DNA of 39,873 nt, from NCBI GenBank assembly GCA_022729995.1, contig DZBS01000018.1:1-39873 (forward strand), read 5' to 3'. Below are positions 1 through 6,743 of this stretch, one piece after another. The notes under the pieces were generated by a model. That model was not told the origin of the DNA and searched no databases. It saw only the letters and a program-made list of their open reading frames with translations. The position numbers were made by a program, and so were the translations under genes. The stretch comes from Draconibacterium orientale. GTDB taxonomy: Bacteria > Bacteroidota > Bacteroidia > Bacteroidales > JAADGE01. Each line of letters starts with the position of its first letter. Position 1 is the stretch's first letter.

Positions 1-363
1 AGTTTGAATATTCAAATTGTTTTCGACAGAAATGCACGCCGAAAAAGAATTACCGACCGTTTAAACCAACGCTTTCAGGAAGGAATGATTAAGGAAGTTG
101 AAAATCTTTTAACAGAAGGTGTTCCGCCGGAAACCCTTGTATATTACGGATTGGAATATAAATTTATAACTCAGTTTATAATGGGCGAACTTTCATATTC
201 CGAAATGGTTTTTCAATTAAACACCGCAATTCATCAGTTCTCGAAACGGCAAATGACTTGGTTTAGAAAAATGGAAACCGACGGACATAAAATTTATAAA
301 ATAGACGGATTTGTTCCTTTAGAAGATAAAATAGAAAAAATAAAAAACCTTTATAACTCTTAA
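1..363 (+). CDS. miaA: tRNA dimethylallyltransferase MiaA, C-terminal part (5' truncated by window)
   Basis: MiaA transfers a dimethylallyl group from DMAPP to N6 of A37 in tRNAs that read UNN codons. Only the last 121 codons are present, and the frame is open from base 1, so the gene starts upstream. The TTG at base 4 is an artefact of the ORF track. The visible part matches the MiaA C-terminus: the FDRNARRKRI segment, a helix with GMIKEVENLL, and near the end the family signature around SKRQMTWFRK. The catalytic P-loop and Asp lie outside the window. A lipoprotein gene starts 3 nt after the stop codon and is probably co-transcribed. Confidence 0.93.
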   Translation, partial: SLNIQIVFDRNARRKRITDRLNQRFQEGMIKEVENLLTEGVPPETLVYYGLEYKFITQFIMGELSYSEMVFQLNTAIHQFSKRQMTWFRKMETDGHKIYKIDGFVPLEDKIEKIKNLYNS

Positions 364-366
364 AAA

Positions 367-759
367 ATGAAAAAAATAATATTTTTTAAAGCGTTATTAT
401 TTACTGTTTTCTTTTTAGTTTCATGCAAGAACGACGATAAGATTTGCACAACAGAAGCAGTCGCAGGTTTAAATATCACAATAAAAGATGTTGCAACGGG
501 ACTAAAATTATGCGATGGAGTTACTGTAACAGCAAATGACGGCGATTATTCCGAAGCTCTTCAATTATTTACAAATCCCGAACCTGTATTTGTAGGAGCT
601 TTTGAACGAGAAGGAAATTATGTAATAACTGTTACAAAAGAAGGATACCAACCGTTTACAAGCGACACAATGTTTGTAATAAGTGATATTTGCCACGTTG
701 TTACACAACTCGGAGAGTTTGAAATAGCACCGATTAATACCAAAAAAATCAATTATTAA
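367..759 (+). CDS. small lipoprotein with a carboxypeptidase-regulatory-like beta domain
   Basis: A 130-aa protein of unknown specific function. The N-terminus is a lipoprotein signal: KK, a hydrophobic stretch FFKALLFTVFFLVSC, with the lipobox Cys at residue 20, so it should be anchored in the envelope. The rest (about 35-120) resembles carboxypeptidase-regulatory or PEGA-type beta sandwiches: GLNITIKDVATG near the start, then GNYVITVTKEGYQPF. The domain assignment is inferred from this pattern only. It lies 3 nt after miaA. A hairpin follows at 792-831. Confidence 0.75.
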   Translation: MKKIIFFKALLFTVFFLVSCKNDDKICTTEAVAGLNITIKDVATGLKLCDGVTVTANDGDYSEALQLFTNPEPVFVGAFEREGNYVITVTKEGYQPFTSDTMFVISDICHVVTQLGEFEIAPINTKKINY

Positions 760-791
760 AAAACAAAAATTAATCGAATTTTGAAATAAAA

Positions 792-831
792 AAACATTTA
801 TCAGTTTATTTTATAAAACCGATAAATGTTT
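792..831 (-). terminator. terminator hairpin between convergent genes
   Basis: The inverted repeat aaacatttatc / gataaatgttt (792-802 and 821-831) is an 11-bp perfect stem that can extend inward after a one-base mismatch (gttt/aaac). Read on the minus strand it is followed by a T-run, so it best terminates the minus-strand gene ending at 852. It may also stop transcription from the miaA-lipoprotein side. Confidence 0.7.
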
Positions 832-851
832 GATTTGAAAAATCGGTGTTT

Positions 852-1520
852 TTATTGAACAGTTATCTGCATAGTTTTAATAAGCAAATTTTGTTGTTCT
901 TGAATTTTCTTTTGTTTGTTAAGCTTAGCTTCTTCTTTAAGTTTAATGTTATTTTGTAATTCTGCTATTTTATTTTGATATCCGATAACTTCTTGTTGGT
1001 AACCCGAAATTTCGGCAGTTATAGCAACTTCATCTTCTTTAAAAACGTCCAATAATTTTTGTTGATCTTTAATTTTTTCGGCTAAACCTTGTTTACTTTG
1101 GTCAACGGCAAAATCATACATAATTTTTTTCATTGCTTGGTAGCTTAATTTATGATCTGTTTCATTCATAAAAGTTCCGCCCATATCTGTTGCTGTAGAG
1201 AAAGTTACAGCTCCGTCGGTCGAATATTTAACCATTCCGTAAATATCAACTGTATTTGGCGAAATTAATTTTATTGAAACATTATCAATAAACGATTCGG
1301 TTTTCCAATTTGCTTTATCGGAAAAATAAGTTACAGACATAAGCCTTGCCCATTCTTTCTTAATTGTTTCGGCATTTCTGTCGAAAATATTCACTGTAAT
1401 AGATTTTTTATTTCCAATAGTTCCGTAATTTTCAAAAGTATCGGAAACTTTAATAACATATTGTGAATTTGCATTGCCAAATATCAGCAATAAAATAAAA
1501 ATCAAATTAAACTTCTTCAT
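852..1520 (-). CDS. secreted protein with C-terminal coiled coil, unknown function
   Basis: A 222-aa protein that I do not recognise. It has a cleavable signal peptide (KKFNLIFILLLIFGNANSQ, probable cut before QY). A probably globular part of about 120 residues follows. The last 80 residues are rich in Lys, Gln, Glu and Leu (for example EISGYQQEVIGYQNKIAELQ) and should form a long coiled coil. It is therefore periplasmic or surface exposed. It is monocistronic, with a 227-nt region separating it from the divergent permease gene. The globular part faintly recalls Bacteroidetes DUF4468-type domains, but I could not support that. Confidence 0.7.
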   Translation of the reverse strand: MKKFNLIFILLLIFGNANSQYVIKVSDTFENYGTIGNKKSITVNIFDRNAETIKKEWARLMSVTYFSDKANWKTESFIDNVSIKLISPNTVDIYGMVKYSTDGAVTFSTATDMGGTFMNETDHKLSYQAMKKIMYDFAVDQSKQGLAEKIKDQQKLLDVFKEDEVAITAEISGYQQEVIGYQNKIAELQNNIKLKEEAKLNKQKKIQEQQNLLIKTMQITVQ

Positions 1521-1747
1521 AATGTATTTGTTTGGTATATAAATAATTTAGTTAAAAAAATCAATAGTAAAATTAATAAAAAAAATATCCTTCGCAAAAA
1601 GATTAGACAAATGTTATTTTCAATTATTATTGATAAACTTCACTAAATAAACGGCATAAAATTGAATAAATTTCAATTTATAAACTTAATTTCTTTTTTA
1701 ATAATCAAACTTTATTGAATATTTAATATCTTGCAAAAAAATTTATT

Positions 1748-2992
1748 ATGCTGATATTTTTCCTTATAAAAGAAAGTTTTGTTTATGCAATAAACTCACT
1801 TGTTGTAAATAAATTACGAACTTTTTTGTCGTTGCTTGGAATCACAATAGGTATTTTTGCAATGATTTCTGTTTTTACGGTAATTAATTCACTCGAAAGA
1901 AATATAAAAGACAGTATTGGCTCACTTGGCGACAATGTAATTTATCTTCAAAAATGGCCTTGGCAATTTGGAGGCGAATATCGTTGGTGGGATTATATGA
2001 AACGTCCGGTTCCTTCGCTTAAAGAAGCAGAAGAAATTAGAGAACGCTCAAAACTTGTAAAATCTGCTTGCTTTATTGCCGGTGCCCAAAAAACAGTGAA
2101 ATATAAAAGTAACTATGCCGAAAACATTGAAATAGACGCAGTTGAATACACCTATCACGATATAAAAAGTTTTGAATTAATTTCAGGAAGATATTTTACG
2201 CAATCGGAATCGGCTTCGGGAAAAAATATTGCAATTATTGGAAACGACATTGCAACAGAACTTTTTGACGGAAAAGATCCTGTAGGCGAAACAATAAAAA
2301 TTGGCGGAAACAAACTAAATGTTATTGGTGTTTTTAGTAAAGAAGGCGAAGATATGTTTGGAATGGGACTCGACAAAAAAGTTCTTGTTCCCATAAATTA
2401 TTTTAAAAATATTATCAATATAAAAAGCGAAACTACCGGTCCGGCAATTATGATTGAACCAAAAGAAAATGTTTCGCTTACAGATTTAAAAGAAGAATTA
2501 AGAGGAATTGTAAGAACAATTCGAAAACAAAAACCGTCGGTTGAAGATAATTTTGCTTTAAATCAAGCAAGCCTTATTTCTCAAGGATTCGACGGATTAT
2601 TCATAATTATTGATATTGCCGGAATAATTATAGGAGGATTTTCAATTCTTGTAGGCGGATTCGGTATTGCAAATATTATGTTTGTTTCGGTAAAAGAACA
2701 AACTCAACTTATTGGAATTCAAAAAGCTTTGGGAGCAAAAAGATATTTCATTCTTCTTCAATTTCTTTTTGAAGCCATAATTCTTTCACTTATAGGAGGA
2801 ATATTAGGTCTTATATTTGTTTTTGCAGGTGTTAAAATATTCACTTCTATGTATGATATGGAAATATTTATGAGTACCGGAAATGTAATTACCGGACTAA
2901 TATTGTCAATATCAATAGGAATTATCTCAGGTTTTGTTCCTGCAATGCAAGCCTCAAAACTCGACCCTGTTGTTGCAATTTCAACAGTATAG
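1748..2992 (+). CDS. ABC transporter permease, MacB/FtsX family
   Basis: A 414-aa inner-membrane permease of the MacB/LolC type VII ABC superfamily, which uses mechanotransmission to drive efflux or lipoprotein release. It has the classic layout: an N-terminal helix preceded by NKLRTFLSLLGITIGIFAMI, a periplasmic MacB-PCD domain (about 45-270) with the usual ISGRYFT...IAIIGNDIATELF segment, then three C-terminal helices of the FtsX domain starting near GGFSILVGGFGIANIMFVSVKEQTQLIGIQKALGA. No ATP-binding subunit lies next to it, so its partner must be encoded elsewhere. The start is ATG at 1748. Confidence 0.88.
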   Translation: MLIFFLIKESFVYAINSLVVNKLRTFLSLLGITIGIFAMISVFTVINSLERNIKDSIGSLGDNVIYLQKWPWQFGGEYRWWDYMKRPVPSLKEAEEIRERSKLVKSACFIAGAQKTVKYKSNYAENIEIDAVEYTYHDIKSFELISGRYFTQSESASGKNIAIIGNDIATELFDGKDPVGETIKIGGNKLNVIGVFSKEGEDMFGMGLDKKVLVPINYFKNIINIKSETTGPAIMIEPKENVSLTDLKEELRGIVRTIRKQKPSVEDNFALNQASLISQGFDGLFIIIDIAGIIIGGFSILVGGFGIANIMFVSVKEQTQLIGIQKALGAKRYFILLQFLFEAIILSLIGGILGLIFVFAGVKIFTSMYDMEIFMSTGNVITGLILSISIGIISGFVPAMQASKLDPVVAISTV

Positions 2993-3012
2993 TTTTTTTA
3001 AAAAAAAAGAAT

Positions 3013-3020
3013 TATTTTTG
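3013..3020 (+). promoter_or_regulatory. candidate -7 box upstream of the acyltransferase gene
   Basis: TATTTTTG fits the Bacteroidetes -7 consensus TAnnTTTG and lies 75 nt before the acyltransferase start. No convincing -33 TTG is present at the expected distance, so this is tentative. Confidence 0.35.
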
Positions 3021-3095
3021 CAAACCAAAATTATAGAACCATTTTATAAAATATTTCTATAATTTTTATATTTATTATTAAAAATTTATAAGAAA

Positions 3096-3656
3096 ATGGT
3101 TGCGATAAAAAAAGTATTTGGAAGATTTATGCTGTGGATATTAGGGTGGAAAATAAAAGGCGAACTTCCAACCGACCCAAAATACGTTGCGGTTATTGCT
3201 CCTCACACAAGCATTGCCGATATACTTATTGGCAAACTTTATAATTATGCTGTTGGTCAGAAGATTAAACTAATGATAAAAAAAGAATTTTTCTGGTTTC
3301 CGCTTAATTTAATTCTAAGATGGTGGGGCGGATTTCCGGTAAATAGAAAACATCCAAAAGGACTTATAAATCAAGTTGTTGACGAATTTAATAACAATAA
3401 CAAAATGATTTTAGGAATAACTCCCGAAGGAACTCGTGCTTTAAGATCTGAATGGAAAACAGGATTTTATAGAATTTCGCAAGAAGCAAATGTGCCAATA
3501 TTTCTAATGTTTGGAGATTTTAAAGAAAAAACCGTAGGATTTCTCGGAAAATTTGAAAAAACCGGAAATATGGAGCAAGATATTATTGAAATTAAAAAAA
3601 GATATGTTGGAATTACAGGTTATCATCCTCAAAAATTTACTGTCGGAGAAATATAA
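3096..3656 (+). CDS. 1-acyl-glycerol-3-phosphate acyltransferase family protein (PlsC-like)
   Basis: A 186-aa lysophospholipid acyltransferase-type enzyme that would transfer an acyl chain to a glycerolipid at the inner membrane. The HX4D catalytic motif is seen as HTSIAD (His37, Asp42). The acceptor-binding motif is PEGTR near residue 112, in the sequence GITPEGTRALRSEWKTGFYRIS. An N-terminal hydrophobic segment (FMLWILGW) could sit at the membrane. It is short for PlsC (usually about 230-250 aa) and lacks a long N-terminal anchor. This matches the compact PlsC-like subgroup found in Bacteroidetes. The exact substrate is unknown. Confidence 0.85.
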   Translation: MVAIKKVFGRFMLWILGWKIKGELPTDPKYVAVIAPHTSIADILIGKLYNYAVGQKIKLMIKKEFFWFPLNLILRWWGGFPVNRKHPKGLINQVVDEFNNNNKMILGITPEGTRALRSEWKTGFYRISQEANVPIFLMFGDFKEKTVGFLGKFEKTGNMEQDIIEIKKRYVGITGYHPQKFTVGEI

Positions 3657-3716
3657 TTTTTTCAACATTCCGTATTTAATATCACTTTTTAAATATCAAA
3701 ATAAATGAAAAATCTA

Positions 3717-3732
3717 TGTATAGCTCTATACA
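3717..3732. promoter_or_regulatory. palindrome upstream of the nitrilase gene
   Basis: The sequence tgtatagctctataca is a perfect 7-bp inverted repeat around a 2-nt centre, 65 nt before the next start codon. It has the size of a dimeric regulator's operator. No regulator gene is nearby and the function is a guess. Confidence 0.25.
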
Positions 3733-3796
3733 AACAAATGATTGACTATTTAAGATTTTCCTATGTGACCTTTAAAAACAATTTAAATATAAACAC

Positions 3797-4573
3797 ATGA
3801 AAAACTTAAAAGTTACAATAATTCAATCCGACCTAAAATGGGAAGATTCGAAAACTAACATTGAAAATTTTTCAAATAAAATTGATAATATCAAAGAAGA
3901 CACAAACCTGATTGTTTTGCCCGAAATGTTTTCGACAGGTTTTTCTATGAATCCCGAAAAATTTGACAGAGAATTAGCCGAAAGTTCAATTTCTTTTATG
4001 CAAAAAAAAGCATTCGAGAAAAATGCAATAATTGTGGGAAGTGTTATTTTTAAAGAAAATGACAAATACTTTAATCGGCTCATTTGGATGCAGCCAAACG
4101 GGAAATTCGATTTTTACGATAAACGTCATCTTTTCTCTTTTGCGGGTGAAGACAAACATTATTCGTCCGGAAACAAAAATTTAATTTGTAAAATCGGTGA
4201 TTGGCGAGTAAAACCGCTAATTTGCTACGATTTAAGATTTCCGGTTTGGAGCCGAAACAAAAACGATTACGATTTATTAATATACATTGCAAACTGGCCG
4301 GAAAGAAGAATTGACGCATGGGACACACTTTTAAAAGCAAGAGCAATTGAAAATCAAGCTTATGTTGTTGGTGTTAACAGAATTGGGAAAGATATTAACG
4401 AAATAGAACATTCGGGAAACTCACAAATTATTGACCCAAAAGGAAATGTAATTTCTGTTACAAAACCTCATGAAGAAAATACCGAAACTATTGAATTAAA
4501 TTTCGACGAACTTACGGATTTTAGAAATAAATTTAGAGTTTCCGACGATGCAGATACATTCAATATACTATAA
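3797..4573 (+). CDS. nitrilase-superfamily amidohydrolase, omega-amidase (YafV/Nit2) type
   Basis: A 258-aa C-N hydrolase. YafV/Nit2-type omega-amidases deaminate alpha-ketoglutaramate and alpha-ketosuccinamate, which repairs side products of glutamine and methionine metabolism. The catalytic triad is visible: Glu43 in LPEMFSTGF, Lys109 in FYDKRHLFSF and Cys143 in PLICYDLRFPVW. The motif MFSTGFSMNP is characteristic of the YafV branch. The length is normal for the family and no signal peptide is present, so it is cytoplasmic. The next gene starts 38 nt downstream and may be co-transcribed. Confidence 0.9.
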   Translation: MKNLKVTIIQSDLKWEDSKTNIENFSNKIDNIKEDTNLIVLPEMFSTGFSMNPEKFDRELAESSISFMQKKAFEKNAIIVGSVIFKENDKYFNRLIWMQPNGKFDFYDKRHLFSFAGEDKHYSSGNKNLICKIGDWRVKPLICYDLRFPVWSRNKNDYDLLIYIANWPERRIDAWDTLLKARAIENQAYVVGVNRIGKDINEIEHSGNSQIIDPKGNVISVTKPHEENTETIELNFDELTDFRNKFRVSDDADTFNIL

Positions 4574-4611
4574 AAATTTAAAAATATTAAATAATATAAA
4601 TAAAAACCAAT

Positions 4612-5364
4612 ATGGCATTACAAGAAGAATTTGAAAAACAAGGTAATTTTTTATTCAAATACAGAGGAATACTTCCGCTAATATTTCTTTTGGGCGGATT
4701 AATTTATTTTGTTGCAGATATTTATACTTCAACCAACGAAACCCCAAAAGTTAGTTTTGAAATAATTCAAATAATTGCAATAGCAACCGGTTTACTCGGA
4801 TTATTTATAAGAAGTTTCACAGTTGGTTACACTCCAAAAAACACTTCGGGACGAAACACCGAGCAACAAGTTGCCGATGAAGTTAATAATTTAGGAATAT
4901 ACTCAATTGTGCGGCATCCTTTATATTTAGGAAATTTTTTCATGTGGCTTGCAATTGCAATTCTTACCGCAAATGTTTGGTTTATAATTGTTTTTACGCT
5001 AATTTATTGGGTATATTATGAAAGAATTATGTTTGCAGAAGAACAATTTTTGAGAAAAAAATTCGGCGAAATTTATATAAATTGGGCAAACTCAACTCCG
5101 GCTTTTATTCCTTGTTTTAAAAAATATAAAAAACCAACATTAAAATTTAGTTGGAAAAAAGTATTTAAAAAAGAAAAAAACGGATTGTTTGCACTTTTCT
5201 TATTAATATTAGTTTTCAATACAATAAAATTTTATTTGGAAACCGGAAAATATATAACAACCGATAAATGGCTGATTTACACAACAATTGTTTCGGGTGT
5301 TTTATATTTTATTCTTAAAATATTAAAAAGAAGAACACAAATATTTAATGAAGAAGGTCGTTAA
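4612..5364 (+). CDS. isoprenylcysteine / phospholipid methyltransferase-like membrane protein
   Basis: A 250-aa integral membrane protein of the ICMT/PEMT fold. The family signature is seen as SIVRHPLYLGNFFMWLAIAI near residue 100, followed by a second conserved part YYERIMFAEEQFLRKKFGEIYINW. In ICMT and PEMT these two segments bind S-adenosylmethionine and shape the active site. At least four to five hydrophobic segments are present, two of them after the conserved core (about 190-235), making it longer than the minimal enzyme. The substrate cannot be told from sequence. It is convergent with hydF. Confidence 0.8.
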   Translation: MALQEEFEKQGNFLFKYRGILPLIFLLGGLIYFVADIYTSTNETPKVSFEIIQIIAIATGLLGLFIRSFTVGYTPKNTSGRNTEQQVADEVNNLGIYSIVRHPLYLGNFFMWLAIAILTANVWFIIVFTLIYWVYYERIMFAEEQFLRKKFGEIYINWANSTPAFIPCFKKYKKPTLKFSWKKVFKKEKNGLFALFLLILVFNTIKFYLETGKYITTDKWLIYTTIVSGVLYFILKILKRRTQIFNEEGR

Positions 5365-5375
5365 AATGTTATAAA

Positions 5376-5416
5376 AGATTCTTCTTTCGATTTACAAATA
5401 ATCGGAAGAAGAATCT
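5376..5416. terminator. long bidirectional hairpin overlapping the hydF stop codon
   Basis: Arms agattcttctttcgatt (5376-5392) and aatcggaagaagaatct (5400-5416) pair over 17 bp with one T-G wobble and a 7-nt loop. The right arm is the last codons of hydF, and the stop codon begins at the loop side. It is the only structure between two convergent genes 27 nt apart. It lacks a good U-tract on either strand. Confidence 0.6.
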
Positions 5417-6621
5417 CTGTTTTTAACAAAAGGAGCCACAGCTCTGTCAAAAATTCCTTGAATATATGCAATTGTCATTCCGTAATTTGAAACTGGAATT
5501 CCTGCATCAACAGCAGATTTCAAGCGATTTCTTAGTTGCTTTTCGGTAATCATACAACCGCCGCATTGAATTACCATTGAATATTCTTTTATATCTCTTT
5601 GCAAAGAATCCAAGCCTGCAACAACATCATATTCAATAGTTTTTCCGGTAAAATTTGTAATCCATCGCGGAATTTTTACACGACCTATATCGTCGCAAGA
5701 AGTATGATGAGTGCACGATTCAAGCAAAAGAATTCTGTCGCCGTTTTTTAGCTCCGAAATTTTTGGAGTTCCGGAAAGATATTTGTCAAAATCGCCTTTC
5801 AAACGAGCAAGTAAAATGCTGAAACTTGTTAACGGAATTTCATTTGGAATAGAAGCATCGGCTTTCTTAAAAATCTGACTGTCGGTTACAACAAGTGCCG
5901 GTTTTATTCCGGTTTTTTTCAAAAAAGTATCAACTTCTTTTTCCTTCACAACAACGGCAACACAATCGTTATCCAAAATATCTCTGATTGCCTGAACTTG
6001 CGGTAAAATCAATCTTCCGGCGGGAGCTTCAATATCAATCGGAGTAATAAGCAGAACAATATCTCCGTAAGAAATTAAATTGCCCAACAGCGACGGTTTT
6101 TTATATGCGGATTCGGGAATTGTTTTCTTAATTAAATCAATAATTTCATTAATATCATACATTTCAAAAGAAGAAAAATTAACGGTTTCAGAATTATATT
6201 CCGATTTTATTTTATCTTTTAAATTATTGGAAACTAAAGAAATATCGGCTTTATTATGAATTACAAAAAACGGACAATCATATTTTTTAAACTCACTTAT
6301 TAAATTCATTTCAAAACTTCCGAAAGAATTTTCGGAAATAACAAGAATTGCTAAATCAATTAATTTTATAGTTTCCAGAGTTTTAGAAATTCTTTGTAAA
6401 CCCAAATCGCCGGAATCGTCGATTCCGGCAGTGTCAACTAAAATTACGGGACCAAAACCTGTAATTTCAAAAGATTTTTTCACAGGATCAGTTGTTGTTC
6501 CCGGAACATCAGATACTATTGCAATTTGCTGAGAGGCAAGCATATTAATAATTGAACTTTTGCCCATATTTCTTTTTCCGTAAATACCGATATGCGGTTT
6601 TAGCTCTTTTCCTTTACTCAT
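5392..6621 (-). CDS. hydF: [FeFe]-hydrogenase H-cluster maturation GTPase HydF
   Basis: HydF is the scaffold on which HydE and HydG products assemble the 2Fe subcluster before transfer to HydA. The N-terminal GTPase domain has G1 GKRNMGKS (15-22), switch residues PGTTTDPV, G3 DTAG and G4 NKAD. A dimerisation domain follows, then the Fe-S cluster domain with C303-x-H305 (SCTHHTSCDDIGRVKIPRW) and Q352-C353-GG-C356. The usual motif is CxH...HCxxC, so the second His is Gln here. I chose ATG at 6621; the track's start at 6648 is TTG and adds nine atypical residues. No hydE, hydG or hydA gene is in the window, but the organism should have a [FeFe]-hydrogenase. Confidence 0.95.
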   Translation of the reverse strand: MSKGKELKPHIGIYGKRNMGKSSIINMLASQQIAIVSDVPGTTTDPVKKSFEITGFGPVILVDTAGIDDSGDLGLQRISKTLETIKLIDLAILVISENSFGSFEMNLISEFKKYDCPFFVIHNKADISLVSNNLKDKIKSEYNSETVNFSSFEMYDINEIIDLIKKTIPESAYKKPSLLGNLISYGDIVLLITPIDIEAPAGRLILPQVQAIRDILDNDCVAVVVKEKEVDTFLKKTGIKPALVVTDSQIFKKADASIPNEIPLTSFSILLARLKGDFDKYLSGTPKISELKNGDRILLLESCTHHTSCDDIGRVKIPRWITNFTGKTIEYDVVAGLDSLQRDIKEYSMVIQCGGCMITEKQLRNRLKSAVDAGIPVSNYGMTIAYIQGIFDRAVAPFVKNRDSSSDYL

Positions 6622-6743
6622 ATTTTTTTGTGTAATTTTTAAATTCAAAATTCGAAAATTAAATTAAATATATGCTTAAATATATGATAAAATACCATAT
6701 ATTTAGGTAAATTATTTTTATAATTTTCAGACAAATCATTTTG

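Noticed and set aside
1521-1747. Possible promoter or RNA in the 227-nt gap between divergent genes
   Set aside because: I found only imperfect boxes (for example TATCTTG) and no stable structure, so nothing was listed.
6622-6648. Longer hydF start (TTG at 6648)
   Set aside because: The ATG at 6621 gives the normal HydF N-terminus; the added nine residues are not family-like.
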